From positions 1-22,288 of the forward strand of contig CASFWS010000002.1 in NCBI GenBank assembly GCA_949298295.1: DNA of 22,288 nt, read 5' to 3'. Below are positions 14,658 through 22,171 of this stretch, one piece after another. The DNA comes from an uncultured Bacillota bacterium (GTDB lineage: Bacteria; Bacillota_I; Bacilli_A; RFN20; CAG-826). The stretch's first letter is position 1, and each line of letters begins with the position of its first letter. The translations under genes were made by a program, and so were the position numbers. The notes under the pieces are model-generated. The model was not told where the DNA came from and searched no databases. It saw only the letters and a list, made by a program, of their open reading frames with translations.

Positions 14658-15143
14658 TCATTTGATATACGCATCAATGTTCCGGATGGTCAGGTATTCG
14701 TCGTAGAGATTGATCGTTTCCTCGTCGGGCTCTTCCAACTCGGCATAGAGCTTTTCCATGGCCTTATCGGGGACGATGCGGTCGTTGTTCCGCATTTTGT
14801 TTTGACGGCAGCACGTCTCGTAGGGAATTTTGAAGTATACGAGAACATGGCGGTCAAAGCCCGGCGTTTCCTCGAAGTAGTAGCGGCGGTACTTATTTTG
14901 AAGGTTGGTCGCGTCGGCAATGACCGTCGCATCCTCGTGTTCCTGGCCGTATTCGTTTAGGCGCTTCAAATAGGTATCCCAGACCATCCTCTCGTCGCGG
15001 AAGTCCTGGGCTTTCCCGAATAGTTCGACCCTGATTTCGTCGCTGCTCACGATATAGGTGTGGGGGTGAGAGGCTTTGTAGGCATTTGCCCAGGTCGACT
15101 TGCCGCTTCCTGGCAAGGCCGAGAGAAGAATCAAGGTTCGCAT
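14658..15143 (-). CDS. Small P-loop kinase (AAA_33 / polynucleotide-kinase-like)
   Basis: The 161-aa protein has a Walker A motif ALPGSGKST (9-17), SSDEIR (33-38) as in PNK-like and zeta-type kinases, and the IADATN motif (75-80) followed by a basic YRR lid region. This fits AAA_33 kinases that phosphorylate nucleic-acid ends, nucleosides or other small hydroxyl substrates; the substrate cannot be told here. It is the kinase domain alone, with no fused phosphatase or ligase. The ATG has no ribosome-binding site, and a -10-like TAGACT (15157-15152) ends 8 nt upstream, again a predicted leaderless start. It is divergent from prs. Confidence 0.8.
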   Translation of the reverse strand: MRTLILLSALPGSGKSTWANAYKASHPHTYIVSSDEIRVELFGKAQDFRDERMVWDTYLKRLNEYGQEHEDATVIADATNLQNKYRRYYFEETPGFDRHVLVYFKIPYETCCRQNKMRNNDRIVPDKAMEKLYAELEEPDEETINLYDEYLTIRNIDAYIK

Positions 15144-15151
15144 ACGCGCCT

Positions 15152-15157
15152 AGTCTA
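15152..15157 (-). promoter_or_regulatory. Leaderless-type -10 box of the kinase gene
   Basis: TAGACT on the minus strand (15157-15152) ends 8 nt (AGGCGCGT) before the ATG at 15143. There is no Shine-Dalgarno sequence and no clear -35 box. Confidence 0.4.
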
Positions 15158-15245
15158 TTGCAAACGGCGACCCTTTTTGAGGGGTAAACGCTTACTTTGG
15201 CCTCTTTCTTCCGCGATTAGGGGCTAGTCGCGCTCCCGAATGCTC

Positions 15246-15251
15246 TATAAT
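15246..15251 (+). promoter_or_regulatory. Leaderless-type -10 box of prs
   Basis: A perfect TATAAT (15246-15251) ends 7 nt (CCGGAGT) before the prs ATG. The GGAG in that gap lies 1 nt from the start codon, too close to act as a ribosome-binding site. The -35 region is weak. Confidence 0.6.
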
Positions 15252-15258
15252 CCGGAGT

Positions 15259-16224
15259 ATGAGCAACCTTTCAAACGTTACCCTTTTCTATTTGACCGCC
15301 AACCCGTCATTGGCAAGGGAAGTTGCCGCTATCTTGGGAATTCCGCTTTCGGAAAGCGAGGTTACCCATTTTGCCGACGGCGAAGTGCTGGCCCGTCCCC
15401 TTTCCAACGTCCGGGGCAAAACCGTTTATGTCATTCAGTCGACGGCCACCCCGGTTTCCGAGCGCCTGATGGAACTCCTCATTTTCATCGACGGCTTACG
15501 GAACGCCAAGGCCAAGGAAATCAACCTCGTCATCCCCTATTACGGTTTCAGCCGGCAAGACCGGGTGGCCCGTTCCGGGGAGCCTATCACGGCCAAGCTC
15601 GTGGCGAAGCTTTTGGAAACGGTGGGGGTCAATCGGATCATCACGATGGATCTTCATACTCCGCAGATCCAAGGCTTCTTCTCTTGCCCGGTCGACGACC
15701 TTTCCCCGATTTCCCTTTTCGGCGAGTATTACCGGAACCTCATTGCCAAAAAGGGCATCCGAAGCGAAGATTGCTGCGTCGTTTCTCCCGACCACGGCTC
15801 GACTCATCGCGCCCGAGACTTGGCTTCGGAAATTGCCAACTCCAACCTTGCCATCATCGACAAGAGGCGCCCGGCTCCCAATGTTGCTGAAGTCGTCAAC
15901 GTCGTCGGGGACGTGAAGGGAAAGCATTGCATTATCGTCGACGATATCATCGACACGGCCGGCACCGTTCTTGCCAGCGTCGATGCCCTTTACCGTCATG
16001 GGGCGGCCTCGGTCTACGTCGGAGGTACCCATGGCATCTTCTCCCACGATGCCGTTTCGAGGATCGAGGAAGGCCGCGTCGAGGACCTCGTCGTAACCAA
16101 CTCGATTGAACGTTCTTACGAGAGTTGGGTGAGCGTGATATCCATCGCCCCGATGATTGCCGGCGTCATCAAAGCTTCCGAGGAAGGGCTTCCGGTTCCC
16201 GACTCCTGGATGGCTTTCTATTGA
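15259..16224 (+). CDS. prs: Ribose-phosphate pyrophosphokinase
   Basis: Prs transfers pyrophosphate from ATP to ribose-5-phosphate, giving PRPP for purine, pyrimidine, NAD, His and Trp synthesis. The 321-aa length is typical. Visible motifs are FADGE (38-42), PYYGFSRQDR (93-102), the metal-binding DLHTPQIQGFF (131-141), KRRP (202-205, catalytic loop) and the PRPP-binding loop VDDIIDTAGT (227-236). The segment SPDHGSTHRARDLA (177-190) differs from the common VGGVxRA wording, a small variation near the ribose site. The gene appears monocistronic with a leaderless-type promoter. The queT promoter begins just after, or slightly inside, its end. Confidence 0.95.
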   Translation: MSNLSNVTLFYLTANPSLAREVAAILGIPLSESEVTHFADGEVLARPLSNVRGKTVYVIQSTATPVSERLMELLIFIDGLRNAKAKEINLVIPYYGFSRQDRVARSGEPITAKLVAKLLETVGVNRIITMDLHTPQIQGFFSCPVDDLSPISLFGEYYRNLIAKKGIRSEDCCVVSPDHGSTHRARDLASEIANSNLAIIDKRRPAPNVAEVVNVVGDVKGKHCIIVDDIIDTAGTVLASVDALYRHGAASVYVGGTHGIFSHDAVSRIEEGRVEDLVVTNSIERSYESWVSVISIAPMIAGVIKASEEGLPVPDSWMAFY

Positions 16225-16248
16225 TTTCCCCAGCAAAAAGCCTATAGT
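16221..16248 (+). promoter_or_regulatory. Promoter of queT
   Basis: TTGATT (16221-16226) and TATAGT (16243-16248) are spaced by 16 nt. The predicted start near 16255 places the riboswitch at the very 5' end of the transcript. The -35 box overlaps the prs stop codon. Confidence 0.6.
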
Positions 16249-16258
16249 TTGTCCGCAA

Positions 16259-16299
16259 ACGTGTTCCTCCTCTGAACCACGTATAAAAAACAAGGAGGT
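16259..16299 (+). promoter_or_regulatory. preQ1-I riboswitch controlling queT translation
   Basis: Stem P1 is ACGTG (16259-16263) with CACGT (16278-16282). Its loop, TTCCTCCTCTGAAC, contains CCTCC (16266-16270), which can pair with GGAGG (16294-16298) across the A-rich linker ATAAAAAACAA, forming an H-type pseudoknot. The small size, the A-rich tail and the position before queT fit class I preQ1 riboswitches. Because the pseudoknot strand is the Shine-Dalgarno sequence of queT (ATG at 16306), preQ1 binding should block translation. Confidence 0.85.
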
Positions 16300-16305
16300 C
16301 AATTC

Positions 16306-16809
16306 ATGACCGAAAACGCTACGAAGAAAATTGCCGCCAATGCCGTTGTGGCGGCTCTTTACTTCGTCCTCACCATCGCTTTGGGATCGCTCTCCTATGC
16401 GGCCATCCAGTTCCGGGTTACCGAGAGCCTGATGCTCTTGTGCTTTTTCCGAACGGACTTCATTTGGGGCCTTACCATCGGCTGTTTCCTCGCCAATCTC
16501 GCCTCGCCGGTCGGCTGGCCCGATTGGGTGTTCGGGACGCTCGCCACTTTCCTCAGCTGCCTCTTCATTTCCTATCTTTCCCCGAGGATGCTCCTTGCCG
16601 CAATTTGGCCGGTTGTCTTCAATGCCCTGATCGTTGGTGCCGAACTCACCTTTGTCTTCGGGGACTTTTTCTACCTCAACGCCCTCTACGTCGCCATTGG
16701 CGAGCTTGCCGTTCTCGCCGTTGGCTATGTCGTTTTCCTTTTGCTGATGCGCAACAAGGCTTTCATGGCCGCCCTCAAGCCGACGATTCACCTCTCAGCG
16801 AAGTGGTGA
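16306..16809 (+). CDS. queT: QueT family queuosine-precursor transporter
   Basis: The 167-aa protein is a hydrophobic ECF-type substrate-binding membrane subunit of the QueT family, which captures a queuosine precursor such as preQ1. It has about five to six membrane segments and the characteristic FRVTESLMLL near residues 36-45, followed by GLTIGCFLANL and DWVFGTLATFLSC. Energising ECF ATPase and transmembrane subunits are not in this window and are presumably shared from elsewhere. The preQ1-I riboswitch in its leader supports the substrate assignment. It has an AAGGAGG site, in contrast to the leaderless neighbours. Confidence 0.93.
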   Translation: MTENATKKIAANAVVAALYFVLTIALGSLSYAAIQFRVTESLMLLCFFRTDFIWGLTIGCFLANLASPVGWPDWVFGTLATFLSCLFISYLSPRMLLAAIWPVVFNALIVGAELTFVFGDFFYLNALYVAIGELAVLAVGYVVFLLLMRNKAFMAALKPTIHLSAKW

Positions 16810-16826
16810 AGGGCCCTCTTCTCGTC

Positions 16827-16832
16827 TAGAAT
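16827..16832 (+). promoter_or_regulatory. Possible leaderless-type -10 box of tgt
   Basis: TAGAAT (16827-16832) ends 9 nt before the tgt ATG; the gap (AGGCGGGCT) lacks a properly placed Shine-Dalgarno sequence. The gene may also be read through from queT, 32 nt upstream. Confidence 0.4.
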
Positions 16833-16841
16833 AGGCGGGCT

Positions 16842-17966
16842 ATGGATAAGAACTTTCGCCTAGAAGTCACCCACGTCGATCCCTCGGGAGCCCGGACCGG
16901 CATTTTGCATACCCGTCATGGCGACGTCGAGACCCCGATGTTCATGCCCGTCGGAACCCTCGCGACCGTCAAATGCCTCGATCCGGAAGAGATCAAGGGG
17001 CTCGGTTCCGGGGTCATCCTAAGCAACTCTTACCACCTTCACCTTCGCCCGGGTGAGGACATCGTCATGAAGGCCGGCGGGCTTCATAAGTTCATGGGCT
17101 ATGACGGCCCGATCTTGACCGATAGCGGCGGCTTCCAGGTCTTTTCCTTGGCTAGCAAGCGGGAAATTAGCGAAGAAGGCGTCCGCTTCCGCAATGACTA
17201 CAACGGGAACATGGAAGACTTCACGCCGGAGAAGGTCATCGCCATCGAGGAAAAGCTTGGGCCCGATATCGCGATGAGCTTCGACGAATGCATTCCCTAT
17301 CCCGCCGATTACGATTACGTGAAGAAATCGACGGAACGGACCATCCGTTGGGCCAAGCGGGGACTCGCGGCCCACAAGAGGGAAGACCAAGCCCTTTTCG
17401 GAATCGTCCAAGGGGGCGACTACGAGGATTTGAGGAAGATGTGCGCCGAGGAACTCGCGAAGCTTCCCTTCGACGGTTATTCGATTGGCGGAACCTCGAT
17501 CGGAGAACCGAAGGAAGTTTGCTTTAGGATGATCGAATACGCGGTTAAAGGCCTTCCCTTCGATAAGCCCCGTTATCTTATGGGCGTTGGGTCGATCGAC
17601 TATCTCCTTGGCGGAGCCCTGCGCGGCATCGACATGTTTGATTGCGTCCTCCCCACCCGCCTGGCCCGGCACGGCGCCCTCTTGACTTCGACGGGGCGGA
17701 TCAATATCCGCGACAGCAAGTACAAGGATGATATCACGCCTCTGGAAGAAGGATGCGACTGCTATGGCTGCACCCATTTCGCCAGAGCCTATCTCCATCA
17801 CCTTTACGTGACCGGAGAGGAACTTGGAAAGAGGCTGAATACCATCCATAACATCCGCTTCCTTATTCGGGTGATGGAGGGAGCCAGAAGGGCCATCAAG
17901 GAAGATCGCTTCGCCTCCTATCTCGAAGAAACTATTGCCAAATTTGGAGATTTAAGGGGGTTTTAG
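16842..17966 (+). CDS. tgt: tRNA-guanine transglycosylase
   Basis: Tgt exchanges guanine-34 in the anticodon of tRNA Asp, Asn, His and Tyr for preQ1. The 374-aa length is normal. Asp94 in LTDSGGFQVFSL is the general acid/base position, Asp267 in GIDMFDCVLPTR the nucleophile, and GIVQGG (188-192) binds substrate. The structural zinc site is complete: Cys305, Cys307, Cys310 and His336 (CDCYGC ... NTIHN), with the same spacing as in the Zymomonas enzyme. The gene sits between queT and queA, and its stop is 2 nt before the queA start. Confidence 0.97.
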   Translation: MDKNFRLEVTHVDPSGARTGILHTRHGDVETPMFMPVGTLATVKCLDPEEIKGLGSGVILSNSYHLHLRPGEDIVMKAGGLHKFMGYDGPILTDSGGFQVFSLASKREISEEGVRFRNDYNGNMEDFTPEKVIAIEEKLGPDIAMSFDECIPYPADYDYVKKSTERTIRWAKRGLAAHKREDQALFGIVQGGDYEDLRKMCAEELAKLPFDGYSIGGTSIGEPKEVCFRMIEYAVKGLPFDKPRYLMGVGSIDYLLGGALRGIDMFDCVLPTRLARHGALLTSTGRINIRDSKYKDDITPLEEGCDCYGCTHFARAYLHHLYVTGEELGKRLNTIHNIRFLIRVMEGARRAIKEDRFASYLEETIAKFGDLRGF

Positions 17967-17968
17967 CG

Positions 17969-19030
17969 GTGGATATTGAACTATTCAATTACGATTTGCC
18001 GGAAGAATTGATTGCCCAAAGCCCGAGCAAGGACCGCGACCAATGCCGCCTGCTCCTCGTCGATCGGGAACATCGTTCCTACGAGGATGCCGTCTTTGCC
18101 GACATCTTCGATTACCTGCATCCGGGCGACGTCTTGGTGCGAAACGATACGAAGGTCCTTCCTTCCCGCCTCATCGGGACGAAGGAAGAGAGCCGAGGCA
18201 AGGTCGAGCTTCTCCTCCTCAAGGACCTCGGGAACGACGAATGGGAATGTCTCGTCGGCCATGCCAAATCGGTCCGCGTCGGCTCGGTCCTCCTTTTTGG
18301 CGAAGGGCGCCTCAAGGCCGTTTGCACCGGCGTCTACGACGAAGGCCTGCGTCGGGTCCGCTTCCTCTACGAAGGCATTTTCCTCGAGATTCTCGAAAGC
18401 CTTGGGGAGATGCCTCTTCCGCCCTACATCCGGAAGCAGTGCGAAAGCAACGACGAATACCAAACGGTGTATGCCAAGCACCCGGGCTCGGCCGCGGCTC
18501 CGACCGCCGGATTCCACTTCACCGAGGAACTCCTTGCCCGGCTTTCGAGGAAAGGCATCGAAATCGTCGATTTGACGCTGGACATCGGCCTTGGTACTTT
18601 TCGTCCGGTCAAGGTTAGGGACACGAAAGATCATCACATGCATAGCGAGATGATCCACCTTCGGAAAGAAGCGGCCGAGGCTCTTTGCCGTGCAAAGGAA
18701 CAAGGGCGAAGGATCGTGGCCGTCGGGACGACCTGCGTTCGGACCCTCGAGGCTGTTTATTCTAAATACGGGACTTTCGTTCCGGTCGACGAGCCGACGG
18801 ACATCTTCATCGCCCCGGGTTATGAATTCAAAGCCGTCGATGCTTTGATCACGAACTTCCATCTCCCGAAGAGCACCCTCATCATGCTCGTCTCGGCTTT
18901 CATGGGCCGCCAATTCGCCTTGGAGTGCTACCGCCACGCCGTGGAGGAACGCTATCGCTTCTTCTCCTTCGGCGACGCCATGTTCATCTACGGGGCTTAC
19001 GACTATTCGAAGGCCAACATCGATGGGTAA
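17969..19030 (+). CDS. queA: S-adenosylmethionine:tRNA ribosyltransferase-isomerase
   Basis: QueA moves the ribosyl group of S-adenosylmethionine to preQ1 in tRNA, forming epoxyqueuosine. The 353-aa protein shows the family landmarks VRNDTKVLPSRL, HPGSAAAPTAGFHFT, DIGLGTFRPV and AVGTTCVRTLE. It starts with GTG, preceded by AAGGGGG at 8 nt and lying 2 nt after the tgt stop, so translation is likely coupled to tgt. Its last codons overlap the queH start by 8 nt. Confidence 0.97.
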   Translation: MDIELFNYDLPEELIAQSPSKDRDQCRLLLVDREHRSYEDAVFADIFDYLHPGDVLVRNDTKVLPSRLIGTKEESRGKVELLLLKDLGNDEWECLVGHAKSVRVGSVLLFGEGRLKAVCTGVYDEGLRRVRFLYEGIFLEILESLGEMPLPPYIRKQCESNDEYQTVYAKHPGSAAAPTAGFHFTEELLARLSRKGIEIVDLTLDIGLGTFRPVKVRDTKDHHMHSEMIHLRKEAAEALCRAKEQGRRIVAVGTTCVRTLEAVYSKYGTFVPVDEPTDIFIAPGYEFKAVDALITNFHLPKSTLIMLVSAFMGRQFALECYRHAVEERYRFFSFGDAMFIYGAYDYSKANIDG

Positions 19031-19724
19031 TCGCTACGTCGATTTCGACCGTCTTTTCCTTGAGGAAATCGAGTGCCTCGATGGGCGAAAGCCCCGTCTT
19101 CTTTTGCATGCTTGCTGCGGGCCTTGCTCATGCCATCCCCTCGAGGAACTTCTTCCCCATTTCGAGGTAACCATCCTTTACAGCAACTCGAACATTTACC
19201 CCCGGGTCGAATTCGAGCGGCGGGAGAAGGAACTCATGACTCTTTTGGCCGACCTTCGCCGGGATTGGGGCTGCCATGTCGGCCTCATGCTCGACGATTA
19301 TGACTACGAAGGTTACATGGCGGAACTTCGGGGCTACCCCCAGGCGAAAGAGGGCGGGGCGCGTTGTCAGGCCTGCTATGAAAAACGCCTGCGCCGAGCT
19401 TTCGAGGTCGCCTCGGAAAACGGCTTCGAGTACGTAACGACGACGTTGACGCTCAGCCGTTTCAAGCCTTCCCAGATCATCAACCGCATCGCGGATAAGG
19501 TCGCCCTGGATTTCCCGGACGTGAAATACCTCCATAGCGATTTCAAGAAGCGGGGCGGGATCGACAAGGGCAAGCTGATCCAGCGGAAGTACGGCCTTTA
19601 CCAGCAGCTATATTGCGGCTGCGAGTTCTCCTATGCGGGCGGCCTCGAGCGGGCGGCAAAACAGGGGCTCAAAGAGCTCTACCACCCCCTTGACGACCCT
19701 GAAGGACACCCGAAAAACGATTAG
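19023..19724 (+). CDS. queH: Epoxyqueuosine reductase QueH
   Basis: QueH carries out the last step of queuosine synthesis, reducing epoxyqueuosine in tRNA with an iron-sulfur cluster. It is the non-orthologous replacement of cobalamin-dependent QueG. The 233-aa protein has CCGPCSC (Cys31, 32, 35, 37), CQACYEKRLRRAF (Cys115, Cys118) and LYCGCEFS (Cys198, Cys200), the cysteine pattern of the DUF208/QueH family. The ATG overlaps the end of queA (ATGGGTAA), implying coupling. With this gene the import-insertion-modification route from preQ1 to queuosine is complete in one block. Confidence 0.93.
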   Translation: MGNRYVDFDRLFLEEIECLDGRKPRLLLHACCGPCSCHPLEELLPHFEVTILYSNSNIYPRVEFERREKELMTLLADLRRDWGCHVGLMLDDYDYEGYMAELRGYPQAKEGGARCQACYEKRLRRAFEVASENGFEYVTTTLTLSRFKPSQIINRIADKVALDFPDVKYLHSDFKKRGGIDKGKLIQRKYGLYQQLYCGCEFSYAGGLERAAKQGLKELYHPLDDPEGHPKND

Positions 19725-19731
19725 CGTTTTT
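19713..19731 (+). terminator. Possible weak terminator over the queH stop codon
   Basis: AAAAACG (19713-19719) pairs with CGTTTTT (19725-19731), placing the queH TAG in the loop and ending in a T5 run. The stem is AT-rich, so termination strength is doubtful. Confidence 0.35.
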
Positions 19732-20009
19732 GTTCACAATGCACAAAGTTTTGATTGCTTGAACGATTGTTCCAATAAAAAATCCCGATAAAACCGCATC
19801 CTTTTGGAAAGAACCGAAAAGGCCGGATGGCTTCTCGAATTTTTGGCTTGTTTTCACCTACGCGCGAAGGTAAACTTTCGCACGCTGGCGCCAGCGATGA
19901 TTCGCGATGTTGCCGACACGCTAAGAGGCGTTGAAGTCTCGAGGCTTAGTCGGGGAACTCGCGGAGAGCTGACTCCGGAAGCCAAGTTGAAACACAAAGG
20001 AGGAAAGAC
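19732..20009 (+). promoter_or_regulatory. Upstream region of the S10 ribosomal operon
   Basis: The queH-rpsJ gap contains no coding frame I trust. A promoter candidate is TTGTTT (19848-19853), 17 nt, TAAACT (19871-19876), giving a leader of about 127 nt. A hairpin-forming repeat (19864-19881) spans the -10 box, and a perfect palindrome CGCTGGCGCCAGCG (19883-19896) sits at the predicted start. Farther upstream, TTGATT at about 19751 with an A/T-rich run about 17 nt later is a second, weaker candidate. A strong AAAGGAGG precedes rpsJ. Autogenous control is possible but only inferred. Confidence 0.5.
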
Positions 20010-20342
20010 ATGGCGAACAATCCAGCCTTGCGGATAAGGCTACAAGCTTACGACCACAAGATCCTCGACACCGCTGTCGAGAAGATCGTCGAAGTGGCCA
20101 AGAAAACGGGCGCCCAAGTGGTCGGCCCGGTCCCGCTTCCGACCGAGAAGCAGGTCTACACGATTCTCCGCGCTACCTTCAAGTACAAGGACAGCCGGGA
20201 ACAATTCGAGATCCGGACCCACAAGCGCCTTCTCGATCTCGTCGATCCGAAGAAGGAAACGGTGGAAGCCATCAGGAAACTGGATCTCCCCAACGGCGTC
20301 GATATTAAGGTCGAGGCCAAGGCTCCGAAGGCCAAGAAGTAA
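20010..20342 (+). CDS. rpsJ: 30S ribosomal protein S10
   Basis: S10 (110 aa) is a small-subunit head protein and also takes part in NusB-dependent antitermination. The family core is clear, including PVPLPTEKQVYTILR and SREQFEIRTHKRLLDL. A short Lys/Ala-rich tail (EAKAPKAKK) makes it slightly longer than the usual ~102 residues. It is the first gene of the operon and has a strong AAAGGAGG site 7 nt before the ATG. Confidence 0.97.
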   Translation: MANNPALRIRLQAYDHKILDTAVEKIVEVAKKTGAQVVGPVPLPTEKQVYTILRATFKYKDSREQFEIRTHKRLLDLVDPKKETVEAIRKLDLPNGVDIKVEAKAPKAKK

Positions 20343-20354
20343 GGAGGGACTTAG

Positions 20355-21086
20355 ATGAAATCCATTCTCGGAAGAAAGATGGGCATGACCGAAGTCTTCG
20401 CCAAGGACGGGACGATGTATCCCGTCACGGTGATCGAAGTCCTGCCCAACGTCGTCCTTCAGAAGAAGACGAAGGAAAAGGACGGCTATGAAGCCCTCCA
20501 AATCGGCTATGAAGAACTTCCGCTCCGCCTCGCCAACAAGCCGCGGCTCGGCATCTTCAAGAAAGCCGGCGTCACCCCGAAGCGGCACATCGCCGAGCTG
20601 AAGGGCGACGAAATCTACGGAAGCAAGAACGTCGGCGACACGATCGACGCTTCGATCTTCCAGACCGGCGAAGTGGTCGACGTCCTCGGGACGACCAAGG
20701 GCCACGGCTACAGCGGCACCATCAAGAAGTACGGCAACCACATCGGCCCGAAGGCCCACGGCAGCGGCTATCACCGCCAAATCGGCTCCCTTGCCAATAA
20801 CGGGCGTTGCAATAACCGCGTCATCCCGGGCAAGACGATGTCCGGCCACTGGGGCCCTGAGCACGCGACGATCCTCAACGTCACGGTCATCGAATCGAAT
20901 GCCGAAAAGGGCTACATCCTCGTCAAGGGCGGCGTCCCGGGTCCTCGCAAGAGCCTCGTGATGCTCCGCTCCGCCATCCTCACCCAGTTCAAGAAGCCTG
21001 AGGTGAAGGAACTCATCGACCGGACCCCGGTCAAGGAAAACGCGCCCGCGCAGGAAGCCCCTGCCGAGCAGCCGAAAGGAGAATAA
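20355..21086 (+). CDS. rplC: 50S ribosomal protein L3, extended C-terminus
   Basis: L3 nucleates large-subunit assembly and reaches the peptidyl transferase centre. The sequence has ILGRKMGMTEVF at the start, GTTKGHGYSGTIKKYG, and the GQ-loop equivalent region HGSGYHRQIGS. At 243 aa it is about 30 residues longer than common bacterial L3 (about 209), the extra being a Pro/Ala/Glu-rich tail after DRTPVKEN. It lies 12 nt after rpsJ with an AAGGAGGG site. Confidence 0.97.
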   Translation: MKSILGRKMGMTEVFAKDGTMYPVTVIEVLPNVVLQKKTKEKDGYEALQIGYEELPLRLANKPRLGIFKKAGVTPKRHIAELKGDEIYGSKNVGDTIDASIFQTGEVVDVLGTTKGHGYSGTIKKYGNHIGPKAHGSGYHRQIGSLANNGRCNNRVIPGKTMSGHWGPEHATILNVTVIESNAEKGYILVKGGVPGPRKSLVMLRSAILTQFKKPEVKELIDRTPVKENAPAQEAPAEQPKGE

Positions 21087-21089
21087 GGA

Positions 21090-21731
21090 ATGGCTGAGAA
21101 GAAATTGTCGGTCGACCTCCTTAAGATGACCGGCGAAAAGGCCGGCACGGTCGATCTCTCCGAATCGGTCTTCGGGGTCGTCGACGCCAACATCCAGTGC
21201 GTCCACGATGCCGTGGTCACCGAAGAGGCCAACGCCCGCCAGGCGACGGCCAAGACCAAGAAACGCCACGAAGTCCGCGGCGGCGGCAAGAAGCCCTGGC
21301 GCCAGAAGGGCACCGGGCGGGCCCGCGCCGGCTCGATCCGCTCTCCGCTCTGGGTCGGCGGCGGCACGGTCTTCGGACCCGATGGGAACCAGAACTACAA
21401 GCTCTCGCAAAACAAGAAAGCCCACACCCTGGCCCTCCGCACCGTCCTCTCGCAAAAGGTCAACAACGGCCTCGTGATCGTGGACAAGATCGAGCTGAAG
21501 GAAATCTCGAGCAAGGAATTCGCTTCCGTCCTCAAGAACCTCAAACTCGACGGCAAGAAAGTCCTCTACGTCACCGACGGGAGCGACGAGAAGCTCATCA
21601 AGGCGGCCCTCAACCTCGCGAAGGTCGGCATCCGCGCCTACTCGAACGTCTCGGTCCGCGATGTGCTCAACAGCAACGCTCTCCTCATGGATGAGAGCAC
21701 CCTCGAGAAACTTCAAGGAGGCCTCCAATAA
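21090..21731 (+). CDS. rplD: 50S ribosomal protein L4
   Basis: L4 (213 aa) lines the exit tunnel and in some bacteria represses its own operon. The long basic tunnel loop is visible as RGGGKKPWRQKGTGRARAGS followed by IRSPLWVGGG. It starts 3 nt after rplC with AAAGGAG in the end of that gene. The termination codon shares one base with the rplW start (TAATG), indicating coupling. Confidence 0.97.
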   Translation: MAEKKLSVDLLKMTGEKAGTVDLSESVFGVVDANIQCVHDAVVTEEANARQATAKTKKRHEVRGGGKKPWRQKGTGRARAGSIRSPLWVGGGTVFGPDGNQNYKLSQNKKAHTLALRTVLSQKVNNGLVIVDKIELKEISSKEFASVLKNLKLDGKKVLYVTDGSDEKLIKAALNLAKVGIRAYSNVSVRDVLNSNALLMDESTLEKLQGGLQ

Positions 21732-22102
21732 TGGCTGAAGAAAAGAAAGAGACCGGGAAGGCGGCTCCGAAGGCCGCCAAGGAAGAGACGAAGAAGGTCT
21801 TCGCCTCTCCCAACGAGCACGACTACGAAGTCATCCTCGAACCGATCATCACCGAAAAGAGCATGGCTCTTCTCCAGAATGACGGGAAGGTCACCGTGAA
21901 GGTTGCCACTTCGAGCAACAAGAGCGAGATCAAGGACAGCTTCCAGCGCCTCTACCAAGTGGCGGTGGAAGACGTCAAGGTCGCCAACGTGATTGCCAAG
22001 GAGAAATCCCGCGGCTCGCGTTACAAGGGCCGCGTCAGCGGCTACAAGAAGGCCATCGTTACCCTCAAGGAGGGCAACGCGGTCGACCTCTTCAAGGAGT
22101 AG
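21731..22102 (+). CDS. rplW: 50S ribosomal protein L23 with N-terminal extension
   Basis: L23 (123 aa) sits at the tunnel exit and is the docking site for trigger factor and signal recognition particle. The core begins at YEVILEPIITEKS and continues with VKVATSSNKSEIKDSFQRLY and RGSRYKGRVSGYKKAIVTL. About 30 Lys/Glu/Ala-rich residues (MAEEKKETGKAAPKAAKEE...) precede the usual start and are probably flexible. An AAGGAGG site lies in the end of rplD. Confidence 0.96.
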   Translation: MAEEKKETGKAAPKAAKEETKKVFASPNEHDYEVILEPIITEKSMALLQNDGKVTVKVATSSNKSEIKDSFQRLYQVAVEDVKVANVIAKEKSRGSRYKGRVSGYKKAIVTLKEGNAVDLFKE

Positions 22103-22171
22103 TCCCTGAAGGGAAGGCAGGAAACCGCCTCCTCTATATAAGAGGAAAGAGACCGCTATAGGAGTAAAACA
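22103..22171 (+). other. rplW-rplB intercistronic region with small hairpins
   Basis: This 69-nt gap is the longest inside the ribosomal operon. It holds three short inverted repeats: TCCC/GGGA (22103-22114), AGGC/GCCT (22115-22130) and CCTCT/AGAGG (22131-22145), then TAGGAG before the rplB ATG. There is no T-run, so it is not a terminator; it may be a processing or RNA-stability element. Confidence 0.35.

Noticed and set aside
15496..16791. A 431-codon minus-strand open frame opposite prs and queT
   Set aside because: It runs through the riboswitch and two well-supported genes and has no recognisable domain.
20040..21728. A 562-codon open frame on the minus strand across rpsJ-rplC-rplD
   Set aside because: It spans three definite ribosomal genes in antisense; it is a mirror of their codon usage, not a gene.
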